Below, one piece after another: positions 18,473 through 27,003 of a stretch of 64,000 nt of DNA (position 1 is the first letter of the stretch; each line of letters opens with the position of its first letter). The stretch covers positions 418,371 through 482,370 of the forward strand of contig JAFLVK010000001.1 in assembly GCA_022508345.1 (NCBI GenBank). Reading direction: 5' to 3'. The position numbers and the translations under genes were made by a program. The notes beneath the pieces were generated by a model that was not told the DNA's origin, did no database searches, and worked only from the letters and a program-made list of their open reading frames with translations. The DNA is from Clostridiales bacterium. Lineage in GTDB: Bacteria > Bacillota > Clostridia > Christensenellales > CAG-314.

Positions 18473-19568
18473 GTTTCACCTCCGTTTTGTTGAGCGCAAC
18501 CTTGGTAAATAACGGCATCAGTAGCGGCAACAGGTACTGCACCAGCGTAAAGGGAATGACACCCCACAGTATAACTGTACTAAGCAGCTGTTCGGTGGAC
18601 ACAAACATGGGAATCATCAGCGTTGCGACGATAAATAGCGCCACTATCCAATTGACGTTTGCAAAGCTTTTGTCCAGTATCTTTTCGATACACTTGTACG
18701 CGCAAAAGATAAACACAATTATCTTGATAAACACCGACAACAGCCATACGGAAAGTGTCAACCAGTCCCATCTGCCATTTGACGAGCTTGCGGCAGAAAA
18801 TGCACCGATTTTGCTCATTGCCATGTCGAAATCGGGCGCATACGACCCAAACAGCGCAACAAACACCGCGTTTAACAACACCGTTATCACCACGCCTATG
18901 CCAAAACACACCAACATGGGTGTAAAAACGCGCTTTTTTATCTTTACTCCGTCAAGGACGAAGTAAATGAACATATAGTCGGAAAACCAAAAGCTGCGCA
19001 GGTAGGACGTTGCCAAAATTTTGCCCCAGCCCGCTTCGCCAATGGGTAGCAGCTGGGTAAACTGCACCTCTTTAAAGGGAGATGCAAGCAAAGCAATTAC
19101 CGCCAGCAATATTAACCCAAACAGCAACTGGGAGGTGCGCGCAATGGCGTTAAATCCCTTTTGTATGGCGAAAAAGCTGAGTATTGCAATGGGAATTACA
19201 TACACAATCCAGTTGGTACTGACGTCAAAGGTGATACTGAACATCTCAAAGCAGGAGGACATAAGTATCATTGTGCGCAGCATAAAAATGACAAAGAAAA
19301 TTGCCAGTAGAATTTTGGACACAACCTTGCTTACACTTTTGTCGAGAATTGCCGATATGTCCATGTTCGCCTTGCTGTTGAGCTTGATTGCCCACAGCAA
19401 AAAGCACAGACATATGCCGTCCCACAGAAAGGAAAATATCATGGCAAGCCAGCTGTCGTGCCCCACGTCGCCTGCCAGTAACGACGGCAACGACAGGAAT
19501 TTGCCACCCGTGATAAGCAGCAAATACAACAGCGCCAGCTGGTCCAGTTTCACTCGATTTTTATCCAT
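18465..19568 (-). CDS. gerB: Spore germination protein GerB (APC-type permease subunit)
   Basis: A 367-residue integral membrane protein with about ten helices, of the endospore germination permease family (APC superfamily). It is thought to bind the germinant. The N-terminus LALLYLLLITGGKFLSLPSLLAG and the internal PFKEVQFTQLLPIGEAGWGKILATSYLRSFWFSDYMFIYF region are typical of GerAB/GerKB proteins. It begins immediately after the gerA stop (AAGGAGGGG ribosome-binding site) and overlaps gerC. Confidence 0.93.
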   Translation of the reverse strand: MDKNRVKLDQLALLYLLLITGGKFLSLPSLLAGDVGHDSWLAMIFSFLWDGICLCFLLWAIKLNSKANMDISAILDKSVSKVVSKILLAIFFVIFMLRTMILMSSCFEMFSITFDVSTNWIVYVIPIAILSFFAIQKGFNAIARTSQLLFGLILLAVIALLASPFKEVQFTQLLPIGEAGWGKILATSYLRSFWFSDYMFIYFVLDGVKIKKRVFTPMLVCFGIGVVITVLLNAVFVALFGSYAPDFDMAMSKIGAFSAASSSNGRWDWLTLSVWLLSVFIKIIVFIFCAYKCIEKILDKSFANVNWIVALFIVATLMIPMFVSTEQLLSTVILWGVIPFTLVQYLLPLLMPLFTKVALNKTEVKHE

Positions 19569-20981
19569 TTAACCCCTCCTTTCGTCGTTTGCGTTGGGTA
19601 TAGAACGGGGACGCTTTTTCATTTTCGGCACAGGTATTTGCGCGATTGCGTCCTGACGGTCTGCGGGGATATCAGGCGTAAAGGGCGCAAGGAAGGGCGT
19701 TTTGTAGTCCTGCATGGAAGCAAGGTAAATTATCAACACAAGTGTGGAAATGATAACACCCAGCAACCCCATGAGCCCTGCAAGCAACGTCACAACCAGG
19801 CGCAAAAGCGACAGTATCAGCGTGTTGTCGGGTAGCGTGTACAAGCCTATGCCGGACAGTGCGCCAATCATTACGGCGGGCGCACCAAGTAGCCCCGCTT
19901 GCACCGCAGCGTCACCAAGAACAATTGCACCCACTAGCGACAGCGATATACCCACTGCCGACGGCATGCGCAAGTTTGCTTCGCGCAAGATGTCGAAAAT
20001 AATTAGCACAATTATCATTTCCGTCAACGACGAAAACGGGATAGATTCCGATGCGTTGAGTATCGTTATCAAAAATCTCAGCGGTATTATCTGATAGTTG
20101 TACACCTGCATGCACACATACAGCGCAGGTAGCAGCACCGAAGCAATTACGCTGATAAACCTGAGTACGCGACTGAGCGTAGTCATTGTGGAGTTTTCGT
20201 AGTAGTCGCCCGGGCTTTGCATATCCTCTACAAACAGATACGGCAAGGTCAACACCATGGGCGAACCGTCCACAATTATTGCAAGACGCCCCTCCAGCAT
20301 TTTGCCTACGGCAATGTCAGGTTTTTCCGTTGTGCCGATTCTACGGAACAGCACGGTTTTGCTCACGTCAAGATAACGCGCCAGATAACTGCTATCCAGC
20401 ACGCCGTCAACATTTACCGATTGCAAACGCTGCACCACATCGTCTACTATGCGCTGCTGAGCAATTCCCTCAATGTAGCACACAGCAACCGCCGTGTTGG
20501 TGTATTTTCCCACGGTCAGGTTCACTGTTTTTAGGTTGGGGGTTTTCAGGCGCTTGCGTAGCAGTGTCAAATTCACCTTCATATCTTCGACAAAGCCCTC
20601 ACGCGGACCGCGCATGACCATAGATGTGGGCGGTTCGGCAATGGAACGCCCAATTACAGTGCGCGTGTCGACGGAAATGCAATTGTCCTCTTCGTCAAAG
20701 AGCAGCGTGTACCCGTTGGTAAAATCTTCGATAATTGCAAAGAAATTGGGCGGTTTTCGCACCCCATTGCCAACGGACAGCTTTGTTTGAATGTCGTCAA
20801 TTGTCTTGGCATCCCTGATGTAGGCAAGCGGCTGCAGCACGAAGCTGGCAACCTTTGCGTCGTCGCACATGCTGTCCAAGCACACAACCTTAAGCTTTAT
20901 GCCTACGTCCATTTCGCGCAGCCTGAAATCGTCCTGCCCACGGTACACCGTCTGCAGTTTGTCAAAATTTAATTCCTTCAT
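19569..20981 (-). CDS. gerA: Spore germination protein GerA subunit
   Basis: A 470-residue GerAA-type subunit, the pore-forming partner of the germinant receptor. I start it at MKELNFDKLQTVYRGQDDF, which has GGGGGT six bases upstream. The N-terminal cytosolic half contains DFTNGYTLLFDEEDNCISVDTR and EPPTSMVMRGPREGFVEDMKVNLTLLRKRLKTPNL, the hallmark stretch of the family. IVDGSPMVLTLPYLFVEDMQSPGDYYE precedes the C-terminal membrane helices. The C-terminus is rich in Pro, Lys and Arg. First gene of the gerA-gerB-gerC operon; expression is expected in the forespore (sigma-G), although I do not identify that promoter. Confidence 0.95.
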   Translation of the reverse strand: MKELNFDKLQTVYRGQDDFRLREMDVGIKLKVVCLDSMCDDAKVASFVLQPLAYIRDAKTIDDIQTKLSVGNGVRKPPNFFAIIEDFTNGYTLLFDEEDNCISVDTRTVIGRSIAEPPTSMVMRGPREGFVEDMKVNLTLLRKRLKTPNLKTVNLTVGKYTNTAVAVCYIEGIAQQRIVDDVVQRLQSVNVDGVLDSSYLARYLDVSKTVLFRRIGTTEKPDIAVGKMLEGRLAIIVDGSPMVLTLPYLFVEDMQSPGDYYENSTMTTLSRVLRFISVIASVLLPALYVCMQVYNYQIIPLRFLITILNASESIPFSSLTEMIIVLIIFDILREANLRMPSAVGISLSLVGAIVLGDAAVQAGLLGAPAVMIGALSGIGLYTLPDNTLILSLLRLVVTLLAGLMGLLGVIISTLVLIIYLASMQDYKTPFLAPFTPDIPADRQDAIAQIPVPKMKKRPRSIPNANDERRG

Positions 20982-21041
20982 ACCCCCAATTATTCCGTAC
21001 CCGGGGTGAAAATATACTTTAGGTGTAGTAAATACTCGACA

Positions 21042-21076
21042 AACAAAAAGCAGCCAAGCATTTACGCTTGACTGCA
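21042..21076 (-). terminator. Terminator of the zinc-ribbon/LRR gene
   Basis: Minus strand GCAGTCAAGC-GTAAAT-GCTTGGCTGC followed by TTTTTG, 26 bp past the stop codon at 21102. Confidence 0.85.
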
Positions 21077-21101
21077 ATATTGTGATGTGAATATGACAGT
21101 T

Positions 21102-23759
21102 TTAAATAATAAAGCTAGTCTCTTTGCTGTCTGTCCATATTTCGTGAGTCACACCGTCTTCCGCCCAGTGCCAATAATTATCCCCGTCGACGGCAGTACC
21201 GTTTTCATACGGGTTAACTACACTGTAGTAGTACCGTGTTTTATTGCTAAGGTATATGTGTCCTGTGAGTTGTAACCATTGGCCTTTCGTGCCACAGTAG
21301 TAAACAGTTTTCAAGTTGTCGCAGCTAGTGAATGAACTGAAGCCAATAGATTGTACACTTGTCGGGATGGTAATAGTAGTTAAGTACATGCACTGATAAA
21401 ACGCATAACTATCGATTGACTTACCACCTGTAATAATTACTTCTTTTAGTGAACTTGGTACAGTCAATGAATTCTCGTAATAGTGAGAAGCTCCGAAAAT
21501 GTAGCCGAAGTGAGTTTGGCTTGTATCATCAAGCGCCGCCCCCACAAACGGTATGGTTATACTTTCCAAGCCTGTACAACTGTCAAAAGCACCATATCCT
21601 ATGCTCACTACATTTTTGGGAATAGTAATGCTTTTTAAACCGCTACAATAGTAAAAGGCATATTTGGGAATTGTAGTGACTTTGTTTCCTATATTTATCT
21701 CTTCCAAACTTTCACAACCGTTAAATATTGGTGAAAATTCAACGTCTAACAAAATATCACATGATATTGCATTCCAATTTACTGTATGTAAGTTGGTGCA
21801 ATCTTTGAATGCACCATAGCCTATTGTTTTAAGTGATTCGGGCAATGTGATACTTGTTAAATTTGCTTGATTTTCGAAAGCATTAGCGGCAATAGCAACC
21901 GTTCCTTCCTGTATTTCAAGAGCGAAATTGGCAGGCATATTTCCTTTGTATCCATACAGTACATTGTCTACATATATTAAACCGTCTGAACTGATGTAAT
22001 AGATAACTGAAGGCAAATTGTTGTTCATTGGCGGAACATATATGATTTCCGTTTTTTCTTTATTAAGCAAAATACCTTGTAGCGACGAATAATAGGGATT
22101 GTTGTCATCCACGATTATATTTTCTAAAATACTCTCATCGTTTACAATGGAAGAAATATTGGGTATGTTTGTAACGGAACTGTCTATCCAAATTTGCTTT
22201 ACTGTTTTGTCAGCCCAAGGGAAATTCCCCATGTGAAAGAATTGATACAAAGACCTAGAGGGTATTGTTCCATACAAATTCAATTGATTGGCATCGTTAA
22301 TATACTTCCACGAGAAGATAAAGTTGCTTTCGTCAAATTTCACTTGCTGGCTATGGTCACCTTTTGCGTCCGACCACGATATTGTCGCTGAATCGGGAAA
22401 TAAACGGGAATTGCTGTCGCCCATATTTGAAACTGATGCGTCACTTGGTAATGCTGACATGGAAAAACTGCCGTCGTTGTAATAAGTGCGAACCGCAACT
22501 GTTCCATTTGATATGTCTACAACGTCTATTACGTTTTTTCTGTTCCCAAGTGTGATTTTCTTGACTTCCTTGGAGCTTGAGTCACTATTGTTGCTGTGCG
22601 TTTCCATTGAAACACCGGCAACACGACCGCTTCCATCAAATGAAACGATAAGCAGTTTGTCATTTATTTGTTGAGCTTTTTCCTCAATCTTTGTGGAAAC
22701 ATCGAAAAATACTTCCATATCTTCAATGTTTTCCATATTAGAAGCCCATTCGTTTAGCGCTGTTTCCTTATCGTGGTGATTATCAAGATATTGTCCATAA
22801 TATATCCAAATACTGTTTGATTTTTGATCGGCTTCTCCAAGTAGCTTTTCTACATTTTCTTTGCTGTCGCCGATATTTATCTTCTCAAGAGTGTTTATGT
22901 AAAATTCGCTAGTCGTAACAGGAACAATTATACCGAAAACTAACACGCATACCACAATCAGTGCAAGAATAACGCCGCCTACTGTGCGAGCAATTCTTTG
23001 ACGTTTATTGTAGCTTTCGGTTTTCGCGTTTTTCTTACCGTGTACCACAACAACTGTCTTGCCACCGCTTATCCAACTTTTGTAGCTGTGTGCAACTTTT
23101 TGCATAAAAGTGGGTGTAGATAACATCTGCACCAACGCGCTAGCGTATTTAGTGTGGTGCTTAGCAAGTAGAATATCTATTAAAGTTAATAAAACAGAAA
23201 TAGCCACAAAAACTACAGAAAAAGTAATCATAAGCTTTGTTGCTGTTTCTACTTGCAGACCGTCGTTGTTTATCGCAACATATAGTACACAGGCAGTAAC
23301 TAAAATACAAAAATACATTGCATACGCAATAGCAGTTACCGCCAACTTAAGCTTTTTTGTTTTGCGCAGGCTATATATCATGAAATAGGCTATGGCAACA
23401 ACACAGGACACTGCGGAAAGGACAATCAATGCGTTAGCGACGGCATGGAAAGTGTAGTCACTTGTCATTGTGTAAATGTTGCCCCAGGAAATTGTCATGC
23501 TTGCTGCCTGACAGGACATAAACACCCAATTAAGCAAAGAAAACAGTGCGAAAAACGCAATGGGTAACAAATTTAAAGCTTTATGTAAATTTTGGTAAAA
23601 CTTCGCACTAAATTCGTAAGAAACATTAACAGATTCGGACGATTGTGAAGTTGCACCGCCAGCGGGTTGATTAGCTTCACTCTGTTCAATAAATCTTTGA
23701 CCGCATTCGGGGCAAAATTTTCCCTCAAACTCCGTCCCGCACTTAAAGCATTTGTTCAT
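21102..23759 (-). CDS. Zinc-ribbon, multi-helix membrane protein with BspA-type LRR domain
   Basis: 885 residues. A double CxxC zinc ribbon (CFKCGTEF ... CPECGQRF) starts the protein. Four membrane helices lie at about 60-195 and a fifth at about 262-285. After it comes an SmpA/BamE-like stretch (KINIGDSKENVEKLLGEAD, about 300-320), then a domain without recognised relatives (about 400-530). A run of roughly ten BspA/TpLRR-type repeats of about 23 residues (pattern LxxITLPESLKTIGYGAFKDCTN) lies from about 600 to 830. Topology suggests a cytosolic zinc ribbon and a surface-exposed LRR. LRR proteins of this class bind host or microbial ligands in gut bacteria; no ligand is known here. Excellent ribosome-binding site (CCAGGAGG). 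Confidence 0.8.
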   Translation of the reverse strand: MNKCFKCGTEFEGKFCPECGQRFIEQSEANQPAGGATSQSSESVNVSYEFSAKFYQNLHKALNLLPIAFFALFSLLNWVFMSCQAASMTISWGNIYTMTSDYTFHAVANALIVLSAVSCVVAIAYFMIYSLRKTKKLKLAVTAIAYAMYFCILVTACVLYVAINNDGLQVETATKLMITFSVVFVAISVLLTLIDILLAKHHTKYASALVQMLSTPTFMQKVAHSYKSWISGGKTVVVVHGKKNAKTESYNKRQRIARTVGGVILALIVVCVLVFGIIVPVTTSEFYINTLEKINIGDSKENVEKLLGEADQKSNSIWIYYGQYLDNHHDKETALNEWASNMENIEDMEVFFDVSTKIEEKAQQINDKLLIVSFDGSGRVAGVSMETHSNNSDSSSKEVKKITLGNRKNVIDVVDISNGTVAVRTYYNDGSFSMSALPSDASVSNMGDSNSRLFPDSATISWSDAKGDHSQQVKFDESNFIFSWKYINDANQLNLYGTIPSRSLYQFFHMGNFPWADKTVKQIWIDSSVTNIPNISSIVNDESILENIIVDDNNPYYSSLQGILLNKEKTEIIYVPPMNNNLPSVIYYISSDGLIYVDNVLYGYKGNMPANFALEIQEGTVAIAANAFENQANLTSITLPESLKTIGYGAFKDCTNLHTVNWNAISCDILLDVEFSPIFNGCESLEEINIGNKVTTIPKYAFYYCSGLKSITIPKNVVSIGYGAFDSCTGLESITIPFVGAALDDTSQTHFGYIFGASHYYENSLTVPSSLKEVIITGGKSIDSYAFYQCMYLTTITIPTSVQSIGFSSFTSCDNLKTVYYCGTKGQWLQLTGHIYLSNKTRYYYSVVNPYENGTAVDGDNYWHWAEDGVTHEIWTDSKETSFII

Positions 23760-23791
23760 TTGTTTCCTCCTGGTAGATTGGTGTTTATTAC

Positions 23792-23826
23792 ATAAAAAAA
23801 GTGCCGCCTCTTTCGAAACGACACTT
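23792..23826 (-). terminator. Terminator-like hairpin in the leader of the LRR gene
   Basis: Minus strand AAGTGTCG-loop-CGGCACTT (one A-C mismatch) is followed by seven T. It lies between the predicted promoter at 23875-23904 and the LRR gene start, so it would act as an attenuator or define a short leader RNA. Confidence 0.6.
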
Positions 23827-23874
23827 GTAGAATATGCGCCTCGACAACTACAAATTGATTAACGTAGCGACTAA

Positions 23875-23904
23875 ATTTTACTACATGGGTGTGCAGAATG
23901 TCAA
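23875..23904 (-). promoter_or_regulatory. Promoter of the zinc-ribbon/LRR gene
   Basis: Minus strand TTGACA (23904-23899), 18-bp spacer, TAAAAT (23880-23875). Predicted start near 23868, giving a leader of about 110 nt that contains a terminator-like hairpin. Confidence 0.6.
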
Positions 23905-23929
23905 TTACAATTTAATTTGGTAAATGGAT

Positions 23930-23963
23930 AAAATAAAGCAGTATAGCTTTTACACTATACCGC
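23930..23963 (-). terminator. Terminator of the lepB operon
   Basis: Minus strand GCGGTATAGTG-loop-CTATACTGC followed by TTTATTTTA, 33 bp past the lepB stop. Confidence 0.75.
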
Positions 23964-23995
23964 TTTGAATGAATAAATTTAAAGCTTGTGCCGTG

Positions 23996-24661
23996 TCAAA
24001 TCACAACCCCGAAAAGTTGCGTTAGGGGTACGGGACCAAGCTTACCGCGGGAGTCGTCGCTGTTTGCACGGTTGTCGCCGATGGCGAAGAAGTATCCCTC
24101 CTCAATTAGAAGTGGAGCTTGCTCGGTTGTATCTGCAAGACGTCCCAAGCTGCTTAGCCCACTGTCGGACAAAATAAAGCAGTCCACACTGAGCGTTTCG
24201 CCGTCCTTTTTGTAGTAGTCCTCGTGCAAAATATCGCCCCCAGGTGTTTGAACAACCAGCTTGTATTTGCCGTCGCCCAGGCTTTCCAGCCAAAGCTTGT
24301 CGCCGCCAAGTGCTACTACACGCTTGATGAGCTTGTAGTACTCGCCACCGTCCTGTACGCTGTCGCCGCGGGCAAAGGATCCCAAAAACTTGCTTTTCAC
24401 AGGGTTTTTGTAAAACACCACCACGTCGCCACGCTTGGGCTTGGCAAGCTTGTTGACTACAACCGTTTGTCCGTCGTGGTAGGTTTCCATCATCGATTCG
24501 CCCGAAACAGCAACATTGCTGATTACAAACACGCGAACAATCACGGCAATTGCAAGCACCGCAATTAGCACCCACAGCACCACATCCCAAAATTTGTTGC
24601 GTTTAGTAGCGATACCTTCGCCCAACTCGTTGATATTCAGTTGTTGGCTATTTTGTTCCAC
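23996..24661 (-). CDS. lepB: Signal peptidase I
   Basis: A 221-residue type I signal peptidase that cleaves Sec/Tat signal peptides on the outer face of the membrane. One N-terminal helix (about 24-48). The catalytic serine is in VSGESMMETYHDG and the general-base lysine in YYKLIKRVVALGGD. Box E is FFAIGDNRANSDDSRGKLGPVP. Translation starts at a GTG that overlaps the end of the DUF951 gene by 14 bp, preceded by AAGGCGG. It is the last gene of a leftward operon with DUF951 and the hydrolase-like gene. Confidence 0.95.
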   Translation of the reverse strand: MEQNSQQLNINELGEGIATKRNKFWDVVLWVLIAVLAIAVIVRVFVISNVAVSGESMMETYHDGQTVVVNKLAKPKRGDVVVFYKNPVKSKFLGSFARGDSVQDGGEYYKLIKRVVALGGDKLWLESLGDGKYKLVVQTPGGDILHEDYYKKDGETLSVDCFILSDSGLSSLGRLADTTEQAPLLIEEGYFFAIGDNRANSDDSRGKLGPVPLTQLFGVVI

Positions 24662-24827
24662 CTTTTACCGCCTTGTGAAATTGGTCGCTTGTGAGCATCA
24701 CCACGTGACCGCACTTGTCGCACTTTATCTTGTAGTCTGCGCCGATGCGCGTAATTGTCCATTTGCTTCCACCGCAAGCGTGTGGCTTGCGCGTTATTAC
24801 ATTGTCTCCAACTTGAAAAGTCGTCAT
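24648..24827 (-). CDS. DUF951 family protein (YyzM-like), 59 aa
   Basis: A 59-residue protein beginning MTTFQVGDNVITRKPHACGG and ending KAVKGGTK, with CGG and CDKCGH cysteine motifs. This is the DUF951 family, represented near the origin of Bacillus subtilis as YyzM. The pattern VGDxVxxRKPHxCGxxxW-xIxRxGADxKIKCxxCG is strongly conserved in Bacillota. Its start overlaps the stop of the upstream gene (ATGA) and its end overlaps the lepB GTG. A zinc-binding, possibly nucleic-acid-associated role is guessed from the fold only. Confidence 0.9.
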   Translation of the reverse strand: MTTFQVGDNVITRKPHACGGSKWTITRIGADYKIKCDKCGHVVMLTSDQFHKAVKGGTK

Positions 24828-26446
24828 ACCAAAAAGATATTGTTTACAATAATTTCGCTTTCGGCGGAAATGATAAGCATTTCCACCCTTTTTTCATCCG
24901 GCTCGGGCAGCTGTTTGGAGTCCTTGACACTGTGGAAGTTGGACCGTTCAAAGTTTACACGCTCCCACTTGCCGTTGCCGAGAATTTCCAGATGTTGGTC
25001 GTAACATTCGTTTTCCGTGCCGAACTTGCACACAGCGGTGAGGCGTAGCTGTTGAGGCTTTTTGCTGCACACGTCGAAGCACACGGTAAAGGACAGATTT
25101 TTGGCGATACTCTTGTCGTTAATGGCAATGGTTGCAAGTATCCTGCCTTGCTGTCCCAATATACCCAGGTAGCCTTTGGCAATCTTGGGTTGCAATTTTA
25201 CATTCCACCACTGACGGTCGCTTGCAAGCGGAATGAGCATTTGCTTGCCTGTTCCGCTGAAAATGTTATTTGATGCCTTTTTGAGATTGATTGCAGTAAC
25301 ATTTTCCGCAAACAAAGTTGTTGATACGGATATATCTCCCTCGAACAGTGCGAAAGCCGTTACTTTACATTGCTTTTCGTACAGGTTGAGCTTGGCAACG
25401 TAGCCCTTGTCGGTGGGGGATAGCTCTGCTTTGGTCCAGTGCTTTGCAATGCCCGGATTTGTGCAGTACCACAGCGACGTCTTTTCCAGCGGATGGGATG
25501 TGACTACACGCAAGCAGTAATCGCCGCTGATAAATTCCGACTTGATTTCCGACTTGGCAGGTGCCGCTTCACCGCTGAGAAAGCGTATAACGCCATCGAC
25601 GTAGCTTGTGGGCAGATAGTCCATGGTGTTGGGCACAACAAGGAAACGGCTGGCGGGATTTAACATCTGAAATACCTTGCTTGCTTCAGTTATATCCACG
25701 TACGGGCTGTTTGCCGAATTTATTACATATACGGGCACCTTGATTTGCACTGCGTAGGTTTGCGGAGCAAGTCCAAGCGTCCACACCTGACGGCGAGTGG
25801 CGTAAGCGATGTTGCGCTCCAGGTCATGGCTCTCTTCGTCGGTGGGCGCGGGATAATATCGGTTGAGATTGCCGAACAGTGTTACACCGTTTTTTACACG
25901 GCTGTCAACGCCCAGCACCATCATGCCGACATATACGCCCTTGCCTGCGGTAAGCACCGAAACGCTACCCACCTTTTCCTCTTGTAGCAGATACGATATT
26001 GCTCGGCGGCAGTTTAGCGCGTATTCGAACAGTTTAGTTTCACGCGGGGTGCGGTCAATGTGAAAAATGCTGCGGGCAACGTCCTCGTTGCAGTAGTCAA
26101 GCTCTTCGGGGTACAGCGTGTGTAAACCGAATTCGCGCCTGCCTGCAAAGTCGATAGACATGGCAACGAAGCCGCGAGAGGCAATGTCCTTTAAGGCATC
26201 CTCGTTGATGGGACGTGAGTAGTTGGATACAACCAGCACGGCAGATTTACCCTGACAGGTACCCTTGTAGCAAATTTCAGCAAACACGCGTGACTTGGTG
26301 TTGTTTTTCAAAGCCCTGCCTGTAAAGTACAGTGTTTTGGTTACAACGCCCTTTACCTTTGATTGCCGCAAAACAACCGTGTCAAGCTGTTCCGCGCTGG
26401 GATCAAAGCCTTCCCATAAAGTTTTTGAATTAAGTACACTATCCAT
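24824..26446 (-). CDS. Alpha/beta-hydrolase-like protein with probable loss of the catalytic serine
   Basis: 540 residues, cytosolic. The middle (about 70-300) has the order of an acetyl-esterase/dipeptidyl-peptidase-like alpha/beta hydrolase: SAVLVVSNYSRP (oxyanion strand), GFVAMSIDFAGR, the helix ALNCRRAISYLLQ, then the nucleophile-elbow strand VSVLTAGKGVYVGMMVLGVD. Where active enzymes have G-x-S-x-G, this has T-A-G-K-G, so the serine appears to be lost. A beta-sandwich-like C-terminal half follows (about 310-540). It is coupled to DUF951 and lepB. I cannot assign a function. It may bind rather than hydrolyse, or my alignment of the elbow may be wrong. Confidence 0.6.
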   Translation of the reverse strand: MDSVLNSKTLWEGFDPSAEQLDTVVLRQSKVKGVVTKTLYFTGRALKNNTKSRVFAEICYKGTCQGKSAVLVVSNYSRPINEDALKDIASRGFVAMSIDFAGRREFGLHTLYPEELDYCNEDVARSIFHIDRTPRETKLFEYALNCRRAISYLLQEEKVGSVSVLTAGKGVYVGMMVLGVDSRVKNGVTLFGNLNRYYPAPTDEESHDLERNIAYATRRQVWTLGLAPQTYAVQIKVPVYVINSANSPYVDITEASKVFQMLNPASRFLVVPNTMDYLPTSYVDGVIRFLSGEAAPAKSEIKSEFISGDYCLRVVTSHPLEKTSLWYCTNPGIAKHWTKAELSPTDKGYVAKLNLYEKQCKVTAFALFEGDISVSTTLFAENVTAINLKKASNNIFSGTGKQMLIPLASDRQWWNVKLQPKIAKGYLGILGQQGRILATIAINDKSIAKNLSFTVCFDVCSKKPQQLRLTAVCKFGTENECYDQHLEILGNGKWERVNFERSNFHSVKDSKQLPEPDEKRVEMLIISAESEIIVNNIFLV

Positions 26447-26486
26447 AATATACCTGCTATTCTAGCACAATAAATTTTTTTGTCAA

Positions 26487-26512
26487 CGCCTCGCCGGCGG
26501 GGCGAGTAGGAG
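26487..26512. repeat. Short GC-rich hairpin element (family 2), copy A
   Basis: CGCCTCGCCGGCGGGGCGAG forms a compact GC hairpin (CTCGCC with GGCGAG) followed by TAGG. It lies in the gap between rlmH and the hydrolase-like gene. It resembles copies at 32435, 38344, 56244 and 60211. Confidence 0.65.
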
Positions 26513-26532
26513 GTTGAAGTTACATTAGCAAA

Positions 26533-27003
26533 CTATTTGTGATATTGAACATTATGTTCAATACAGCACGCTCTGTACAGCTGTTCCAGCAAAACCACCC
26601 TGAAAAGCTGGTGCGGCAGCGTTATTTTGCCAAATGAGTAGCGTTTGTCCGCCCTGCGCTTCACCTCGTCGGACAAGCCGTTGCTGCCGCCTATTACAAA
26701 CGTGAATGTGGAATTGTACTGCTTTTGCTCCTCGATATGCTTGGAAAGCTGAACACTATCCACAAGGGTGCCGTCGATGTCCATTGCCACAACGCACCCG
26801 CTAAGCACGGGCAATATTGCCTCGCCCTCCTGCTTTTTGACGCGCTCAATTTCCGCTTCGCCCTGCAAGCCACGGCTGAGACACTCGTCAATTTCCACAA
26901 TTTCGACGCTTGCAAAACGGCTGATACGCTTGACGTATTCGCTTACAGCGTCACGCAGATACGCTTCCTTTATTTTTCCTACAGCAACTATCCTAAATTT
27001 CAT
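26533..27003 (-). CDS. rlmH: 23S rRNA pseudouridine-1915 N3-methyltransferase
   Basis: A 156-residue SPOUT methyltransferase that methylates pseudouridine 1915 in helix 69 of 23S rRNA. It starts at MKFRIVAVGKIKEAYLRDAVSEY, the standard RlmH N-terminus. ILPVLSGCVVAMDIDGTLVDS, FVIGGSNGLSDEV and the C-terminal FGKITLPHQLFRVVLLEQLYRA complete the trefoil-knot motifs. The ATG overlaps the CPBP protease stop (ATGA). rlmH is a classic origin-proximal gene in Bacillota, consistent with the rest of the window. Confidence 0.96.
   Translation of the reverse strand: MKFRIVAVGKIKEAYLRDAVSEYVKRISRFASVEIVEIDECLSRGLQGEAEIERVKKQEGEAILPVLSGCVVAMDIDGTLVDSVQLSKHIEEQKQYNSTFTFVIGGSNGLSDEVKRRADKRYSFGKITLPHQLFRVVLLEQLYRACCIEHNVQYHK

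Noticed and set aside
21001..21077. Upstream extension of gerA (extra 32 codons)
   Set aside because: The extension runs through the terminator of the upstream LRR gene; the internal ATG at 20981 has a proper ribosome-binding site.
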